Below, one piece after another: positions 10,735 to 21,959 of a DNA stretch of 64,000 nt. The DNA is from Halichondria panicea. Lineage: Eukaryota; Porifera; Demospongiae; Suberitida; Halichondriidae. Below the pieces are notes generated by a model. It was not told where the DNA came from. It made no database searches and was given only the letters and a program-made list of their open reading frames with translations. The number at the start of each line of letters is the position of its first letter. Position 1 is the first letter of the stretch. The stretch is from NCBI RefSeq assembly GCF_963675165.1, contig NC_087381.1:5581378-5645377 (forward strand). The letters run 5' to 3'. A program made the translations under genes and the position numbers.

Positions 10735-13173
10735 AAGAGTAGATAAGAGTAAGAGTGTTGAACTAGAGTAACAGCAATTGCCTTGTATTGCGTCATCACT
10801 CAGTACTATGTTACCAGAAACCGCACATGCTGATTGTGCAGTTCCCGATACAGGCAGTGCTACAAACCACAGACCACAGTTTACTCAAGAACACTTAAGG
10901 TTAGGATATAGTGTTTCGCCCACGCAAGAAAGTGGGCGTTCCCGCTCAGCATCAATTTTGGTAAAGCTAGCTACAAAACTTCTGCGTCAGTTTTCTACCT
11001 TCGTAGCTGATGATCATGTCCTATTTAAGCATGATCTAATTAAACAAGGTATGGGGCAGGGCCAGATGTAAAAATATCATAGAGAATCAAGACTCTGCAG
11101 CTGCAACGCTCACTTTACTATTTATTTTTGGTTCATTTTTGCATATTGATAGTACAAAAGAGCAGATATGACAGAACAAGTATTACAATAAAGCAATATC
11201 TAAGCATCTGGCTCTAAGGTAAGTATAGATCTTGTCATAGAGCTCTTGTATGTTACTCCATGGCCTCTGTAGCTCTAGAAAACTGACGCCAAAATAAGTG
11301 AGTGTCCACCATAGATCTCTGATGGCTCTTTTGTACTCTTCATGTACTAGAAAAAGGAAAGACAGACAGTTTTAGCTTGAATATGAACATTATCATTGCC
11401 TGTATTGATACAAACTCTTCATTAACTTACAATGGCCATGAAATACATTATCTCATGAATAATTAATGAGCAAACACTATATCCTAACCTAGGTTATCTC
11501 TTTCCTTGGCAATCTGTTGTAGAAATTACAACAACGGTAACGAATCGTTATGATGAATTAGATGAAGTTGTATGTGAGCTCCTCCCTGACAAACAAACTG
11601 TAGTCTAGGTAACGGCCTTATCAGTCAAGTAGGCTAAAAATCTGTGTCCTTTGATGTAAGCTTTGATGTCTCTTTGTGCATATGTAGTTTAAAAAAAAAA
11701 AAAAAAAAAAGAAACCTTTGACTAGCTAGCTAGGAAGAGTAGCAGCAGTAGTAGTAGGAAGAGTAGCAGTAGTAGTAGCAGTGCAAGCAGGACTAGACTA
11801 GATTAAAAAGTTGGTGGAACGAAAGCTGACCGTTTGGACGTCACCTGGCTGCCAGACTTTCATCTGGACTCTTCCCCCTGAGTAGCTGGCCTTTCTCTAA
11901 GCCACAAAACTGAGCAAGAAGCTGAAGAAGCAGCTAGACAGAGACATGTACCTAGCCTTGAGAATTGGGAGGTGTGGCTCAACTAGTTAGCCCAGCCCAG
12001 AGGAATTGTTACCGTGGGTACTGAACAACCGTAGAAGTAGGGCTACCCCTGGCTTTACTGAATTAACTAGCTGTGTCTGCTGTCTAGTTGGACCAGATTT
12101 AGCTAGATAATGGGGTAGAGAATAGTTGAGCGGTGCTGTGTGTAGCTTGAACTGTACTGGCTGGCAAGAATCTAGTAAGCACCCTATGCACTGATAACTC
12201 GTCAGAATAGAGGGTATGTTCTAGGGATCTGGACAGCTGTACATCCAAAGGAGCCAGGGAGTGCCAATCATCTTCTCCCAGTCTCTGACACGCTAAACAA
12301 AACGAGCTAGAACTGGGAGTCCCAGCTAGAATTGCTAGCCGGATCTAGACTAATAGAATGACATGGAGGCGTGGTGAGGCCGGATCCACACTAATTGATC
12401 GACCTAAAGACGCTCCTGTTCCAGACTTTCACGAATGGTAAGGAAAGGGTTATGGGCAACAGTTGCACCTATGCATACACATTTCGCTATGAATCTAATT
12501 ATAAAACCTGTAAAGCCCACAAAAACACTCTCACAATGGTGGTTCCAATAGTTCTGCGTCAGTTTATGAAGCACTGACAGTATGACTTGCTCTGAAATAT
12601 TGATTTTATAATTATAAGAATGCTAGGGCAGGGCCAGAAACAAAAAATGCAAGTAGACTCATAATTAGAGAAGAGTTATTCTTGTTTTAGTCTGCTTTCT
12701 TTCTGCTCTACTGAGCAATCCACGGTATGTTCTCAAGTACTGAGCTCTCTATGGAATGAAAAAGGAGGATCTGGTTATTTCTGGCCCTCCAGTAGGTTGA
12801 TACCTTGCCATGGATACTGCAAGCCCCCCTGGTTCTGAGCCTTCTCCTGTCCATAAACTACTGCAAAAAATTTATTTTTTATACAATCATGTACATGTTG
12901 GACCATGCAGTACCTACAATAAGCTGTAGCAGTGCATGTCCATATTTTCTTTTCTAGGTTATGTTGTGCTGTTGAGATATGTATGTTATTGTAAAGTTTG
13001 GTACTGCAAAACTATATTAAATATTTATAAACATAGTTTCCCATAAATTAACCTTAACAGTTTATTCAACAGGCCTCATTAATTGAATAGTGACACAATG
13101 ATGACACAATTTAAGGCAAATGTGGTTTTAGGTTTACTACAGGAGTTCAACACTCTTACTCTTATCTACTCTT
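10735..13173. mobile_element. 2.4-kb composite with perfect 30-bp inverted repeats
   Basis: AAGAGTAGATAAGAGTAAGA (continuing to GTGTTGAACT) at 10735-10764 is exactly inverted at 13144-13173. A second inverted pair, AACACTATATCCTAACC (10898-10917 and 11473-11491), lies inside. GGGGCAGGGCCAGA and TTCTGCGTCAGTTT each occur twice (about 10980-11066 and 12550-12630). Element R copy 1 is nested inside. No transposase is recognisable, so this may be a fossil element or two nested ones. Confidence 0.5.
11498..12449. mobile_element. Element R copy 1, 952-bp non-autonomous DNA element (uninterrupted)
   Basis: Ends are CTCTTTCCTTGGCA and TGGTAAGGAAAGGG, so the short TIR is CYCTTTCCTT. Direct repeats TTAT lie at 11494-11497 and 12450-12453. 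The interior holds an A18-20 run and AGTAGTAGT repeats. Copy 2 (51366-57282) is also exactly 952 bp once its inserted transposon and the extra TA are removed, and it has its own ATAA duplication. No ORF. Confidence 0.85.
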
Positions 13174-13725
13174 GAAACAATGTATATAAAAGTTGTTGTA
13201 AATCAAGAGCGATCACTCCAATTGCAACCAACTCATTATGCCTCGGTGCGCATGCGCAAGCAAGGTGTATACGGTAGTGTGTCTGTGTGTCTGTGCATGT
13301 GTGTAGACAGACTGCTACAGCTGCTCAAGGATTAATGAAGTGCAAGTAAGAATTTCTATATAGGCTTCTAGTCATGTTTTTCTTGGATTTTAATTCGTGG
13401 ATTTACAAAACAATGCTTTGTTCTCGAGTTATGCCTAGTTTTACTTACTTGGAATGCCTTTTCAGAAGCGCACGTAGCCAAACTAAGTCTTGTTTACAAG
13501 TGTTGCTACTCTACTTTAGTAGTTAGCTCTGCACTAGAACGCTAGCTATTGGTAGATGCAAGAGTGAAAAGAGAGCTGCAAGGCTCTGCTGATGGCAGCC
13601 AGACTTGAACTTTGGCATCGATCGTTTTTAACAACAATCATGGTCGATCATTACCCACATCTGCAAAAGCATTGTTGAGAAAAGGTGCCCACAAAATTGT
13701 CACTATAAAGATAATAATTTTGCCA

Positions 13726-14148
13726 AGTACTCTCGTTAATCCGGTCACCCTTGGGACCATGCAGCTTGGCCGGAATAGCGAGGTGGCTGTATTTCACGAA
13801 ATAGCCGCGGCTTAAAAACGACCTTACCTCGAATCTAATGACTAATTTTGCGGTTCTTGTCTCGAGGATAATGAAATCATTCTGCTCTCTATTTAAGTGT
13901 AATTTAATTTAATTTACTAAACCACACCCCAAACGTCATATCCGGCCGTAATACACGTATAAAATTACATTGAAAACCTTGTTTGGGACAGCCAGCACTG
14001 GCTGGTATACGGAATAGCGAGTGGCCGTACTTCAGGGTGAGTTTTGTGCAGTAAACATATAGCTAGCATTCCGTGCCATGCCAATTAAATGGCTGGTATA
14101 TCGAGGTGGCCGTACTTCAGAAAGCCGGAATATAGCGAGAGTCTACTG
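13726..14148. mobile_element. Mariner/pogo-like MITE
   Basis: Left ACTCTCGTTAATCCGGTCAC pairs with right CCGGAATATAGCGAGAGT followed by CTACTGTA. Repeated internal segments read GGCTGGTATAYSGA and GAGTGGCCGTACTTCAG. A related end, ACAGTAGACTCCGGTCACCC, is found at 50533. Confidence 0.55.
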
Positions 14149-14576
14149 TATAACTCACTAATCCATGTATATCACATACCACCTTATAGCTCAATTATGC
14201 CAGAAAAATATTTTTTCGTGCAATCAATCCTTGTTACCTCCTATTAAGTAATAAAGCGCCTGCAAAGAACTCAACCCTAACTTTTTATATACTATTTTGG
14301 GTACAATACACCATCCAAACTTTATGGCACCACTACATGTATAGCATTGAAAACCTTATGTTTTATGTACCCAAACAGCGCTTAAAAGAATGATTTAAAG
14401 TGCAAAAATAAAGCTTGTAACCATCAAAAGACAGCAAATGACCTCTTAATTAAGTTCTGTTACATGTATGTCATGGTGTTTGGTATACTTACCCAGTTCG
14501 TGCATTCTATCGTTACAGTATACAGTTAGTTTAATTCACCCGTCATTGACATGAATGCTACAAATTAATTAGTGTA
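14149..14576. other. No gene seen
   Basis: AT-rich sequence with no coding pattern between the MITE and the 3' tail of the LINE. Confidence 0.4.
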
Positions 14577-14724
14577 TATTATTATTATTATTATTATTAT
14601 TAAGACTTTACAGCCTGTAACGTGAATGATATAAAAACAAGTGATTGTTGTAGCAAAGACTATAGCTGACAGACTGTGCCGCATTGAGCGACACAGCTGG
14701 ATAATTTAATGATTACATGTGAAG

Positions 14725-17573
14725 CTAGCTATAATTACGTGTGTAGCATCTGTTGCATGGGCACATTAAGTGGTAGGTACATGGGATGTCAGAGACAAAG
14801 TTTTGTTTGAAGTGCTCCCAGAAGTAATGGTGGAGTGTATTCTTTGTTGAAGTTAGTGGTGCGCTGATATCCATCAGCATAGTGGGCATCAAGTTCCATA
14901 ACCTTGTGATACGATTGAGGTAGAAGTGTCTGCTTGCGCTGTAGTGATTGGCTTGTACAGTGAGTTTGTTGTTGCAACTGAAGCGGGTGCGACCAGTAAC
15001 GAATTTGATGTGATCTCTTATGTTGAAGTTGTCCGAGGGTTCCTTTAGTGACTTTACTAGAAACATTATGTCCTGTATTTCAAACCAGTACATTAGAGGT
15101 AGTAGCTTCAAATCGGACAGCCTTGATCTGTATGAGCTTGAGTAATCATTGAGTATGAATTTGGTGGCTCTCCTCTGGATTCTTTCTAGTTTTTGAATGT
15201 CCTTGATCAAATTTGGTCTCCAGACTTGGGAGCAGTAGGTGACCTGGGATCTAACTAGGGTTATATATAACGATTTTTTTGTGCTGGTTTCTGATTTCAT
15301 TGAAATCGTCCGTCGGATGAGGTTAAGAGCTCGGTAGGCCTTAGACGATATGAGGTTATAATGCAGTGACCAGGAGAGGTTGTTGGCTATGCACAAGCCT
15401 AGGTCTTTTTCTTTTGTAGCAAAGTTAAGGTGAGAATTGTGGATTGAGTAGAGTGTATTAGGGTTGTCTTCGTGCCAGCTAGGATGAGTTATGCGCAGCA
15501 CATTACATTTTCCTTCATTGAGTTGCATGTTCCAAGTAGTGCACCAGGATGACAACTGGTTGATGTCTGTTTGTAATTCCAATTGGTCTTCCGTAGAAGT
15601 GATGCACTTTACTAGCTTTGTGTCGTCCGCAAATAGAAATGGATTGGCAGATGAGATGCACTCCGGTAGGTCATTGATAAAAATAATAAATAACAGTGGG
15701 CCTAGGATGCTTCCTTGCGGAACTCCTGACATAACTGGTAAGTAGTTGGATGGAGTATTAATAACACTTGTGAAGTGTATCCTGTCATGTAGGTACGATT
15801 TAAACCACAGCCAAAGAGGGCCTGTGATGCCTGTCTTCCAAAGCTTTAGCAACAGCTCATTGTGTGGGACCGTGTCGAAAGCTTTCTTAAAATCTAGGTA
15901 GATGACATCTGTAGGTTTTCGGTTTTCTATGTTGTCAAAAACTTGGGAAAAGAATAGGATTAATTGAGAAAGACATGATCGGTTTCTTAGGAACCCGAAT
16001 TGTTGGCATGTTATCTTTGGTCTCACGAATGTAATAATTTTCTTGTAGATGATAGTTTCAAAGACTTTGGATATAATTGGGAGAAGAGAGATGGGCCGAA
16101 AGTTTTCTACAAGATGGGGGTCGCCCTTCTTTGGGATTGGGCAGATTTTGTGGACCTTCCAGTGGGGTGGGAAAGTATGTGAAGATAGGCTAGAATTGAA
16201 AATGTGTGTGACTGATCTTGTGAGAGCGGTAGCACAGCATTTGAGGGTTGACGCATTTATATTATCGTGGCCTGGTGACTTTGTTGTGTCTAGTGAGGTG
16301 AGGGTTTCGTACACCTCAGACTCTTCTATAGAGATAGAGCTCAGTTGATAAGTGGGGGAGGGCATTTTGTCCCATGGAGGAAGTGTATAGTCACTTCTTG
16401 TGAATGTCGAGTTAAAGTATTTGTTGAAAATTTCAGCAATCTGTCCAGTCTCTGTGATGATGGAGCCGTTGTGGATTATTGTTCTAGTTTGTGGACTTTT
16501 CTTACTTAGGTCGCGCAGATGACGGAATAGTTTACTTGGGTTGAACTTAAAGCATACTGCCAACGATTTTTCGTACTCAGATTTGGCAGTTGTCATTAGT
16601 TCCTGGAGATGAGTAGACAAGTTAGATAGCCTTAGGATGTACTCTCAGTGGGTTTGGATTTGTTTCTGCGTGTAAGCGTTTTGCAGCGATTGATAGTATG
16701 TCTCATTTCTGTGGTATACCATTTTGGGCTTTTTGACTTCTGAGAGTTAAATTTGGGCACAAATATTTCCTGTGCTCTTGAGATGATTTTTTCTAGATGG
16801 ACTGAACAGGCAGGCTTGGGTTGGCAGATAAAAAACTCAGACATGGAATTAAAATTTGCTTTTTTAAAGTTGTAGTTGCTGGCCGGTTTGTCTTTAGAGA
16901 GTAGTTTTGGTGTTTTTAAGCCATCTAGTGAGAACGTGATAAGGAAGTGATCAGACATAGGTGAACAATTAGACGAGTCAATGTGCAGGTTGAGTATCCT
17001 GTCTGGTGAATTCGTGCATACTACGTCCAGTATGTTTCCTTTTGTGTGTGTTGGAGATGCAATCAGTTGGAGAAAGTTCTGAGCGAAAAGTGAGTTACAA
17101 ATAGAAACTGAGAGTGGAGTTTTTCCAGACAAAGATGACCAATCTACATCTGGGCAGTTTAGGTCGCCCACCAAGATGGTGTTGTGGTTTGGAAGAGACG
17201 ATATGGCGTTTGCCACTTCTAAAGAAAAATGTGCTGGTGGTATGTAGATACATGCCAGGGTTGTTTTGGGAGAAACAAGCAGTTCAATTACAATTAGTTC
17301 CAGAGATTCGTGCCTGCAGATTAGTTGAGAGGGTATATCTTCGGATATCAGAATGGCTACACCACCTCCTCTCGCACTTCTGTCTCTGCGGTAAATTTTG
17401 TAGCCAACGGGAGAAATTTCATTATCATATATCAAATCAGTGAGCCAAGACTCAGTTATACATATCACATCCAGAGATAGGCTCGCTATCATTGAGTGGA
17501 CAAAATTAATTTTATTTGCAATACTTCTAGAGTTCCAAACGCCAATTGAGATGTGCCTTTGGTCTAAGGCTAG
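14725..17573 (-). pseudogene. LINE ORF2: APE endonuclease plus reverse transcriptase, one frame break
   Basis: The frame continues directly from the ORF1 stop. It contains the endonuclease motifs WNSRSIANK, ITESW, YIPP, GDLNCPDVDW and SDHFLI (to about 16632). The frame breaks near 16640: the endonuclease frame stops at TAA (16632) while the reverse transcriptase frame is open upstream as EYILRLSNLSTHLQ. The RT part (to 14725) shows LDFKKAFDTVPH, SGVPQGSILGPLLF and the catalytic FADD. The C-terminus ends ...CNRCYTRNYS. Apart from the break at 16640 the whole ORF is readable, so the copy is young. Met at 17492 lies after the first endonuclease motif and is unlikely to be the real start. Confidence 0.85.
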
Positions 17574-18551
17574 TCAGTTTGAGTCTGGCTCGGAGGGTTG
17601 GTCGTCCCCTGAGTCAGATTGTATGGGCTGTATGGGCTGATTGTTTTCAAGTAAGGGTTCTATGTTGTGGAATTCCATGTTTTCTACGTAACCCTGTCTT
17701 TTGTTACTGATGAGTAGACTTTTGCCACGGATCTTGATTGTTTTGCTATCTGTACCAAGGTTTATCAACCTTCTGCGTTCTTTAAGTAGAATTGATTCTA
17801 TTGATCGCTCCTCCTTGGTCATATCAGGTTTTACTGATATGTCTGGTGTTGCTGCGAGCTTGAACCTGTTTGTCAAGATCAGTAGTGGGTCTCTAGCATT
17901 CGACAGTTTTACTAATAAGGGTCTAGGTCTGGTTCTTTTTGTGTCGTACTTTCCCAACCTTATGCAGTCTTTGATAGAATTATCACTCACATTTGGGTTT
18001 GTTGGTTTTAGGGCTGTGACTGCTGACTCAGTGTCCTTGTTTAGCCTTTCATGTCTTTTTGTTCCCTCTTCGCATTCCTTTAGACCGTAGACCACAACAT
18101 TAAATTTGCGGTCCTCTGTGCTTTTGACAGTAGTGGGTCTAGTTTCCTGTCTGGGAGGCTCTGTGGAGACCTGAGTTTGTAGCACTTCAGTGTATGGAAT
18201 GTCTATGGCAGGGGCCGAGGTGTTGTTGAGTTTCAGTTCTGCAATTTCCAATTGTAAGGCATTTATCACTTGCATCATGTTTGATAGCTGTTCCCCCTGA
18301 GTGAGAAGCTTACAGTGTGGACAGATAAAGGGCTCGCTTGAGGCTTGAAAGTGAAGAAATGCTGTAGTAGACAGTCCCGCACAGTATCTGTGGATCCAGC
18401 CATCGCACATGCCCTCACAGAAGATTGAGTCTTTGGTCTTTGACTGGTCAGTGACTTCATCTTCGCAGACTTTACATACTAGTGACTTGGCCTTTTTGCT
18501 TGCTTTCTCCTTTGGAGGAGGTTTTGACCCTGACCCTTGTTTGGTGGGCAT
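17574..18551 (-). CDS. LINE ORF1 protein: PHD finger, coiled coil, RNA-binding-like domain
   Basis: 325 residues. The lysine-rich start is followed by a C4HC3 PHD-like finger at about residues 25-82 (CKVC...CEGMCDGWIHRYCAGL...FICPHC). Next come a leucine-rich helix (MMQVINALQLEIAELK) and a region with KFNVVVYGLKE...RPLLVKL that resembles the RRM-like domain of LINE ORF1 proteins. It presumably coats the LINE RNA. The ORF is intact from ATG to TGA. The stop context is AAC TGA CTA GCC and the frame stays open into ORF2, which has no Met before its first endonuclease motif; see findings. Confidence 0.8.
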   Translation of the reverse strand: MPTKQGSGSKPPPKEKASKKAKSLVCKVCEDEVTDQSKTKDSIFCEGMCDGWIHRYCAGLSTTAFLHFQASSEPFICPHCKLLTQGEQLSNMMQVINALQLEIAELKLNNTSAPAIDIPYTEVLQTQVSTEPPRQETRPTTVKSTEDRKFNVVVYGLKECEEGTKRHERLNKDTESAVTALKPTNPNVSDNSIKDCIRLGKYDTKRTRPRPLLVKLSNARDPLLILTNRFKLAATPDISVKPDMTKEERSIESILLKERRRLINLGTDSKTIKIRGKSLLISNKRQGYVENMEFHNIEPLLENNQPIQPIQSDSGDDQPSEPDSN

Positions 18552-18650
18552 GTTTGCTTGGCTTTAGTATTTTGTGTATGAGCTACTACTCTTATGAGTA
18601 GGCCAGATAAAAGATAAAGAGGGACTGCTACTCTTTTGAGTAGGCCAAAT

Positions 18651-19185
18651 AATAAATAAAATAAATAATAATAAAATAAATAATAAAAATAATATTTAAT
18701 AATAAATTATAACTCTCCCTCTGATCACAGCAGTCTCTCCCAGTCTCACTCACCCTAGCTTTAGATCACTCTCTTAGTCTTCTGAATATCCCAGGACAAA
18801 TGGATCTAATTTGACAACAGTATAGATCCTTGCAGGGTGAGCTCACAATAGAACTTTTTCTTCTCTGAGGGTCTAGCAACTTAAAGTCTAGTCTAGTACA
18901 AAGCTTTGAATGTGTGTTATTCAGCCTCGTGTTCAGCAGAGCTAGCTAGCTATAGATATAGCTATAGTATAATTATACTCACTTGCCTATTTCAATTCAA
19001 TATATAGCCTCTGAATATAAAGAACACTTTTGGGAGTAGCCACTTTGTTCTTTTTAGAGAGGCTGTCCCTTACATTACATGAATACCTTGATAGTGGCTG
19101 TAATAATTATAGCCTGCTAACATAGAGTGCTGATTCTGAGAATATAAGGAATTGCGCTCTTCTCTTTATAAACCAAAAATATGCT
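18651..19185. other. No gene seen
   Basis: AATAAATAAA-rich low-complexity sequence (18650-18710), then AT-rich sequence up to the assembly gap. Confidence 0.4.
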
Positions 19186-19385
19186 NNNNNNNNNNNNNNN
19201 NNNNNNNNNNNNNNNNNNNNNNNNNNNNNNNNNNNNNNNNNNNNNNNNNNNNNNNNNNNNNNNNNNNNNNNNNNNNNNNNNNNNNNNNNNNNNNNNNNNN
19301 NNNNNNNNNNNNNNNNNNNNNNNNNNNNNNNNNNNNNNNNNNNNNNNNNNNNNNNNNNNNNNNNNNNNNNNNNNNNNNNNNNNNN
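19186..19385. other. Assembly gap of 200 N
   Basis: Undetermined bases. Apparent open frames across it are artefacts. Confidence 1.
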
Positions 19386-19459
19386 GTCAGCAAGGGACAT
19401 CTAGATTTACTTAGACCATGAGGCTGAGGCTACAAGCATATAGATACCATCTACACTGC

Positions 19460-19590
19460 AAGTTATAAGTGGGGGCCCCATATCGCTGGAGGGGCCTCAA
19501 AGCGCTAGTGAAATAGGGCCGTGGGGGGGCCCCAAATCGCTAGCGTTTTAGGGCCCGGTGGCCCTGAAATGGGGGGGAGCCCCATATTGC
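19460..19590. repeat. G/C-rich inverted repeat region
   Basis: GGGGGCCCCATATCGCT and AGCGATTTGGGGCCCCCC-type segments, interrupted by GCGCTAG and CTAGCG, form a set of short inverted repeats unlike the AT-rich surroundings. Probably a MITE relic. Confidence 0.4.
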
Positions 19591-19934
19591 TTCTACACCG
19601 GTACTATAGATTACTCTGGGCTACAAACTACAACATTATACATTATATTGTCATTTACAAGAAGATACACAGAAAAATTATTGTAGCTAGATGCTTTGTC
19701 TAGTAACATAGTAACAGAACTAGAATGGAAGAGAGAAGCTCTAGAGGAGAATAGTAGGAGCCGCTCTTTTCTTGGGCAGTGTGCTGTACTTTTTTGCTGC
19801 AAGGCTGCATGGGGGAGGAGCTGGATGTATGAAAGATACGCCGCAATAAATGCGGGGGCGTAAAATCGCGCGCGGCTCCATTTTTTTTTCTGTACTTTTG
19901 AGCACCCTCCTGCTTCAATCTCTAGAAACGCCCC

Positions 19935-20703
19935 TGCTGTGACTACTTTGATCCACTATATGTGTTGAAACAAGTTTTTGTGGGTCACAACAAAGAAACC
20001 TTGGATCTGGTGGACTACGATCTCAATGTAGTTGAGGTGATCTCTATGTTTGGGAGGCATGTCAAGTACACTGTGGAGCTCCCACAAGCAACACAAACAC
20101 AGGTGCGCTACTAAAATTTAACAATTCAATGAACACTGTTGACGTACTTTCTCTCTAGGTGAATGTAAGGGATGCATTTACTTGTGCTGCTGTCGTTTCT
20201 ACCTGATCCTGTTCCCGGAGAAGAAGGCCATTATCGTCCCTTTGACGACGTATATGGAACACCAACTACAGAAGAGTTTAGGCCAAGCCTTGTATCTAGA
20301 AGTAAGCTATGAACCATACCCTTCTCACCTAGCATACAGCACGTCAAAAATGCTGATATCATGATTCAATGCGAAGAGTGTCAAATGTGGAGGCTAGTTT
20401 ACAGCAAGTACAAGTTGAAATCTGAAAAGAACCATCCTAAATCAAGCTCTTGAAAACTTCAGTTTTACTTGAGGAGCTATGCTGTCTGATCTGGAGCTTG
20501 GTGATGAGCGCCTTGACCGGGAACATGTGTTTGTGAGAGGTGTTAGATGCTATGAGCCTTTAGAGAAGTTATACTACTCTGTCGGAACTTACGAACTAAT
20601 ATGTATTTACTGCTGTTCAAACGAAAACCTGAACCAAAAGCAAGACTGCTACCCACAGTGTACATCTTGTGAACTTCGAGATCCAATAAAAAGAAGAAAA
20701 TAG
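19935..20703 (+). pseudogene. Decayed unknown gene, probably transposon-associated
   Basis: Coding-like segments appear in order. Segment 1 is 19938-20102 (CDYFDPLYVLKQVF...ETLDLVDYDLNVVEVISMFG...) up to a GTGCGC donor. After a TCTCTCTAG acceptor, VNVRDAFTCAAVVST follows until a stop, with a frame change into DPVPGEEGHYRPFDDVYG and TTEEFRPSL. Then come IQCEECQMWRLVYSKYKL at about 20370 and an open frame at 20479-20703 with LSDLELGDERLD..HVFVRGVRCYEPLEKLYYS, ICIYCCS and YPQCTSCELRDP. The cysteine pairs suggest zinc ribbons. I recognise the style of uncharacterised repetitive proteins in sponge and cnidarian genomes but cannot name the family. At least two frame breaks. Confidence 0.5.
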
Positions 20704-20901
20704 CTTTGCGTGTATGTGTGTATGTATGGTATATGTGTATGTATGGTATTGTGTGTATGTATGTATGTGTGCCACTTTTGTGCAATTTTGTGGTTTTAAT
20801 TGCTTCCGGTGTGGTTATTAATTAACAGGAAAAGGGGTTTTACAGGAAGTGATGTCACAATAATGAATAATGATAACCTCCCTCCCTCACTAGTGGTAAG
20901 G

Positions 20902-21624
20902 TAGCCTCGAGACCAGGCCGATTAAAATACGGCCTGGTCTCTATTGCATGGGTGATAGTGCACATGCGCAAACTGAGTTCCCCAGAATCTGGGGAATTCC
21001 TTCACGTTAGTAAACCTTTGTATTAATTATACCGTAAACTACTAGTTTCTTTCCGTATTATTTTTAACAAATACTTGTCTCCTGTGGCTTTATGCCCTCT
21101 ATTGTGTTGTCAAGAAGGCTTACACACTTGTCTAAAGCCAGAAGAGGCTCTCTACGATGGTCCTATGGTTGCATTTGGAAGCACCAAAGTCAAAGACTTG
21201 CCATAGCTGCATAGTCTGTCAGAAACCCTCTCCTGTGAAGCTGTGGCTTATATTCTCTATTGTGTTGTCGAGAAGGTTTGCACACTATTATGAAACCAGA
21301 AGAGGCTCACATCTACCTCTACGATGGTCCTATGGTTGCAGTTGGAAGCACAAAGTCAAAGACTTGCCATAGTCTGTCAGAAACCCAGTTCAAAACATCA
21401 CGACCATCCAACCATCATAGAGGTAGATGAGAGCCTCTTCTGGCTTCGTGTGCAAGCCTTCTCAACACAACACCATAGAGAAGGCCACAGCTAGCTAGCT
21501 AGCTAGGCTATAAAAAGCTTCATATAATAGTAGATAGTACATGGGCGTGGACGGCCACGCCTATAATTAATTACACATGCAATAGGTACCAGGCCGTATT
21601 TTAATCTGCCTGGATTCGAGGCTA
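20902..21624. mobile_element. 723-bp Mutator-like element, 9-bp target duplication
   Basis: Ends are TAGCCTCGAGACCAGGCCG and its imperfect inverse, ending CGAGGCTA. The perfect direct repeat GTGGTAAGG lies at 20893-20901 and 21625-21633. Inside are two direct repeats of about 150 bp (about 21080-21225 and 21235-21385), each with GAAGAGGCTC and GTCAAAGACTTGCCATAG, and a partial inverted third copy (about 21405-21495). It has the same termini as the micro-elements at 3959 and 4059. No ORF. Confidence 0.85.
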
Positions 21625-21683
21625 GTGGTAAGGTGATTTCCAAACCAGAAACAAGACATTGATTAACATTGGCCTAAATGTAA

Positions 21684-21958
21684 GGCCACTCCAAGTGATA
21701 CTCTGGTTTCTGGTCCACCGCCCGCATCAGATTTTATTCTTGGATTTCTATCTCATTATTGGATTTCTATCCCATTATTTCTACTACGCATGCGCATAAT
21801 GGTCCATGTGGTACAAAATAGTGTGATAATGATATTCATTTGCAAAATAATGAGATTCATAAGGTGAAATTGATAATGACATAATGAGAAAAGCCGCCCG
21901 CCCGCATGCAATTAGAAAAACTTTAGGACCAGAAACCAGAGTGTCACTTGGAGTGGCC
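21684..21958. mobile_element. MITE with GGCCACTCCAA termini, copy 2
   Basis: 275 bp. GGCCACTCCAAGTGATACTC is inverted at the right end (GAGTGTCACTTGGAGTGGCC) with more than 30 bp of TIR. Flanked by TAA on both sides. GGCC ends and a 3-bp duplication suggest a PIF/Harbinger-type element. Confidence 0.8.
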
Positions 21959-21959
21959 T

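Larger units (their letters stand above)
14577..18650 (-). mobile_element. Near full-length CR1-like LINE retrotransposon
   Basis: On the minus strand it carries a short leader, ORF1 (18551-17574), ORF2 (endonuclease then reverse transcriptase, 17573-14725) and a (TAA)n 3' tail at 14577-14604. An APE-type endonuclease, a PHD finger in ORF1 and a microsatellite tail fit the CR1/L2 group. The 5' end is uncertain: a duplicated GAGTAGGCCARATAA motif lies at 18594-18650, just upstream of ORF1. One frame break in ORF2 makes this copy probably immobile as assembled. Confidence 0.85.

Noticed and set aside
10778-11071. 97-codon frame MPCIASSLSTMLPETAH...
   Set aside because: No domain, no splice partners, inside a composite repeat; no coding bias I can defend.
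19107-19421. Open frames across the N gap
   Set aside because: Made almost wholly of undetermined bases.
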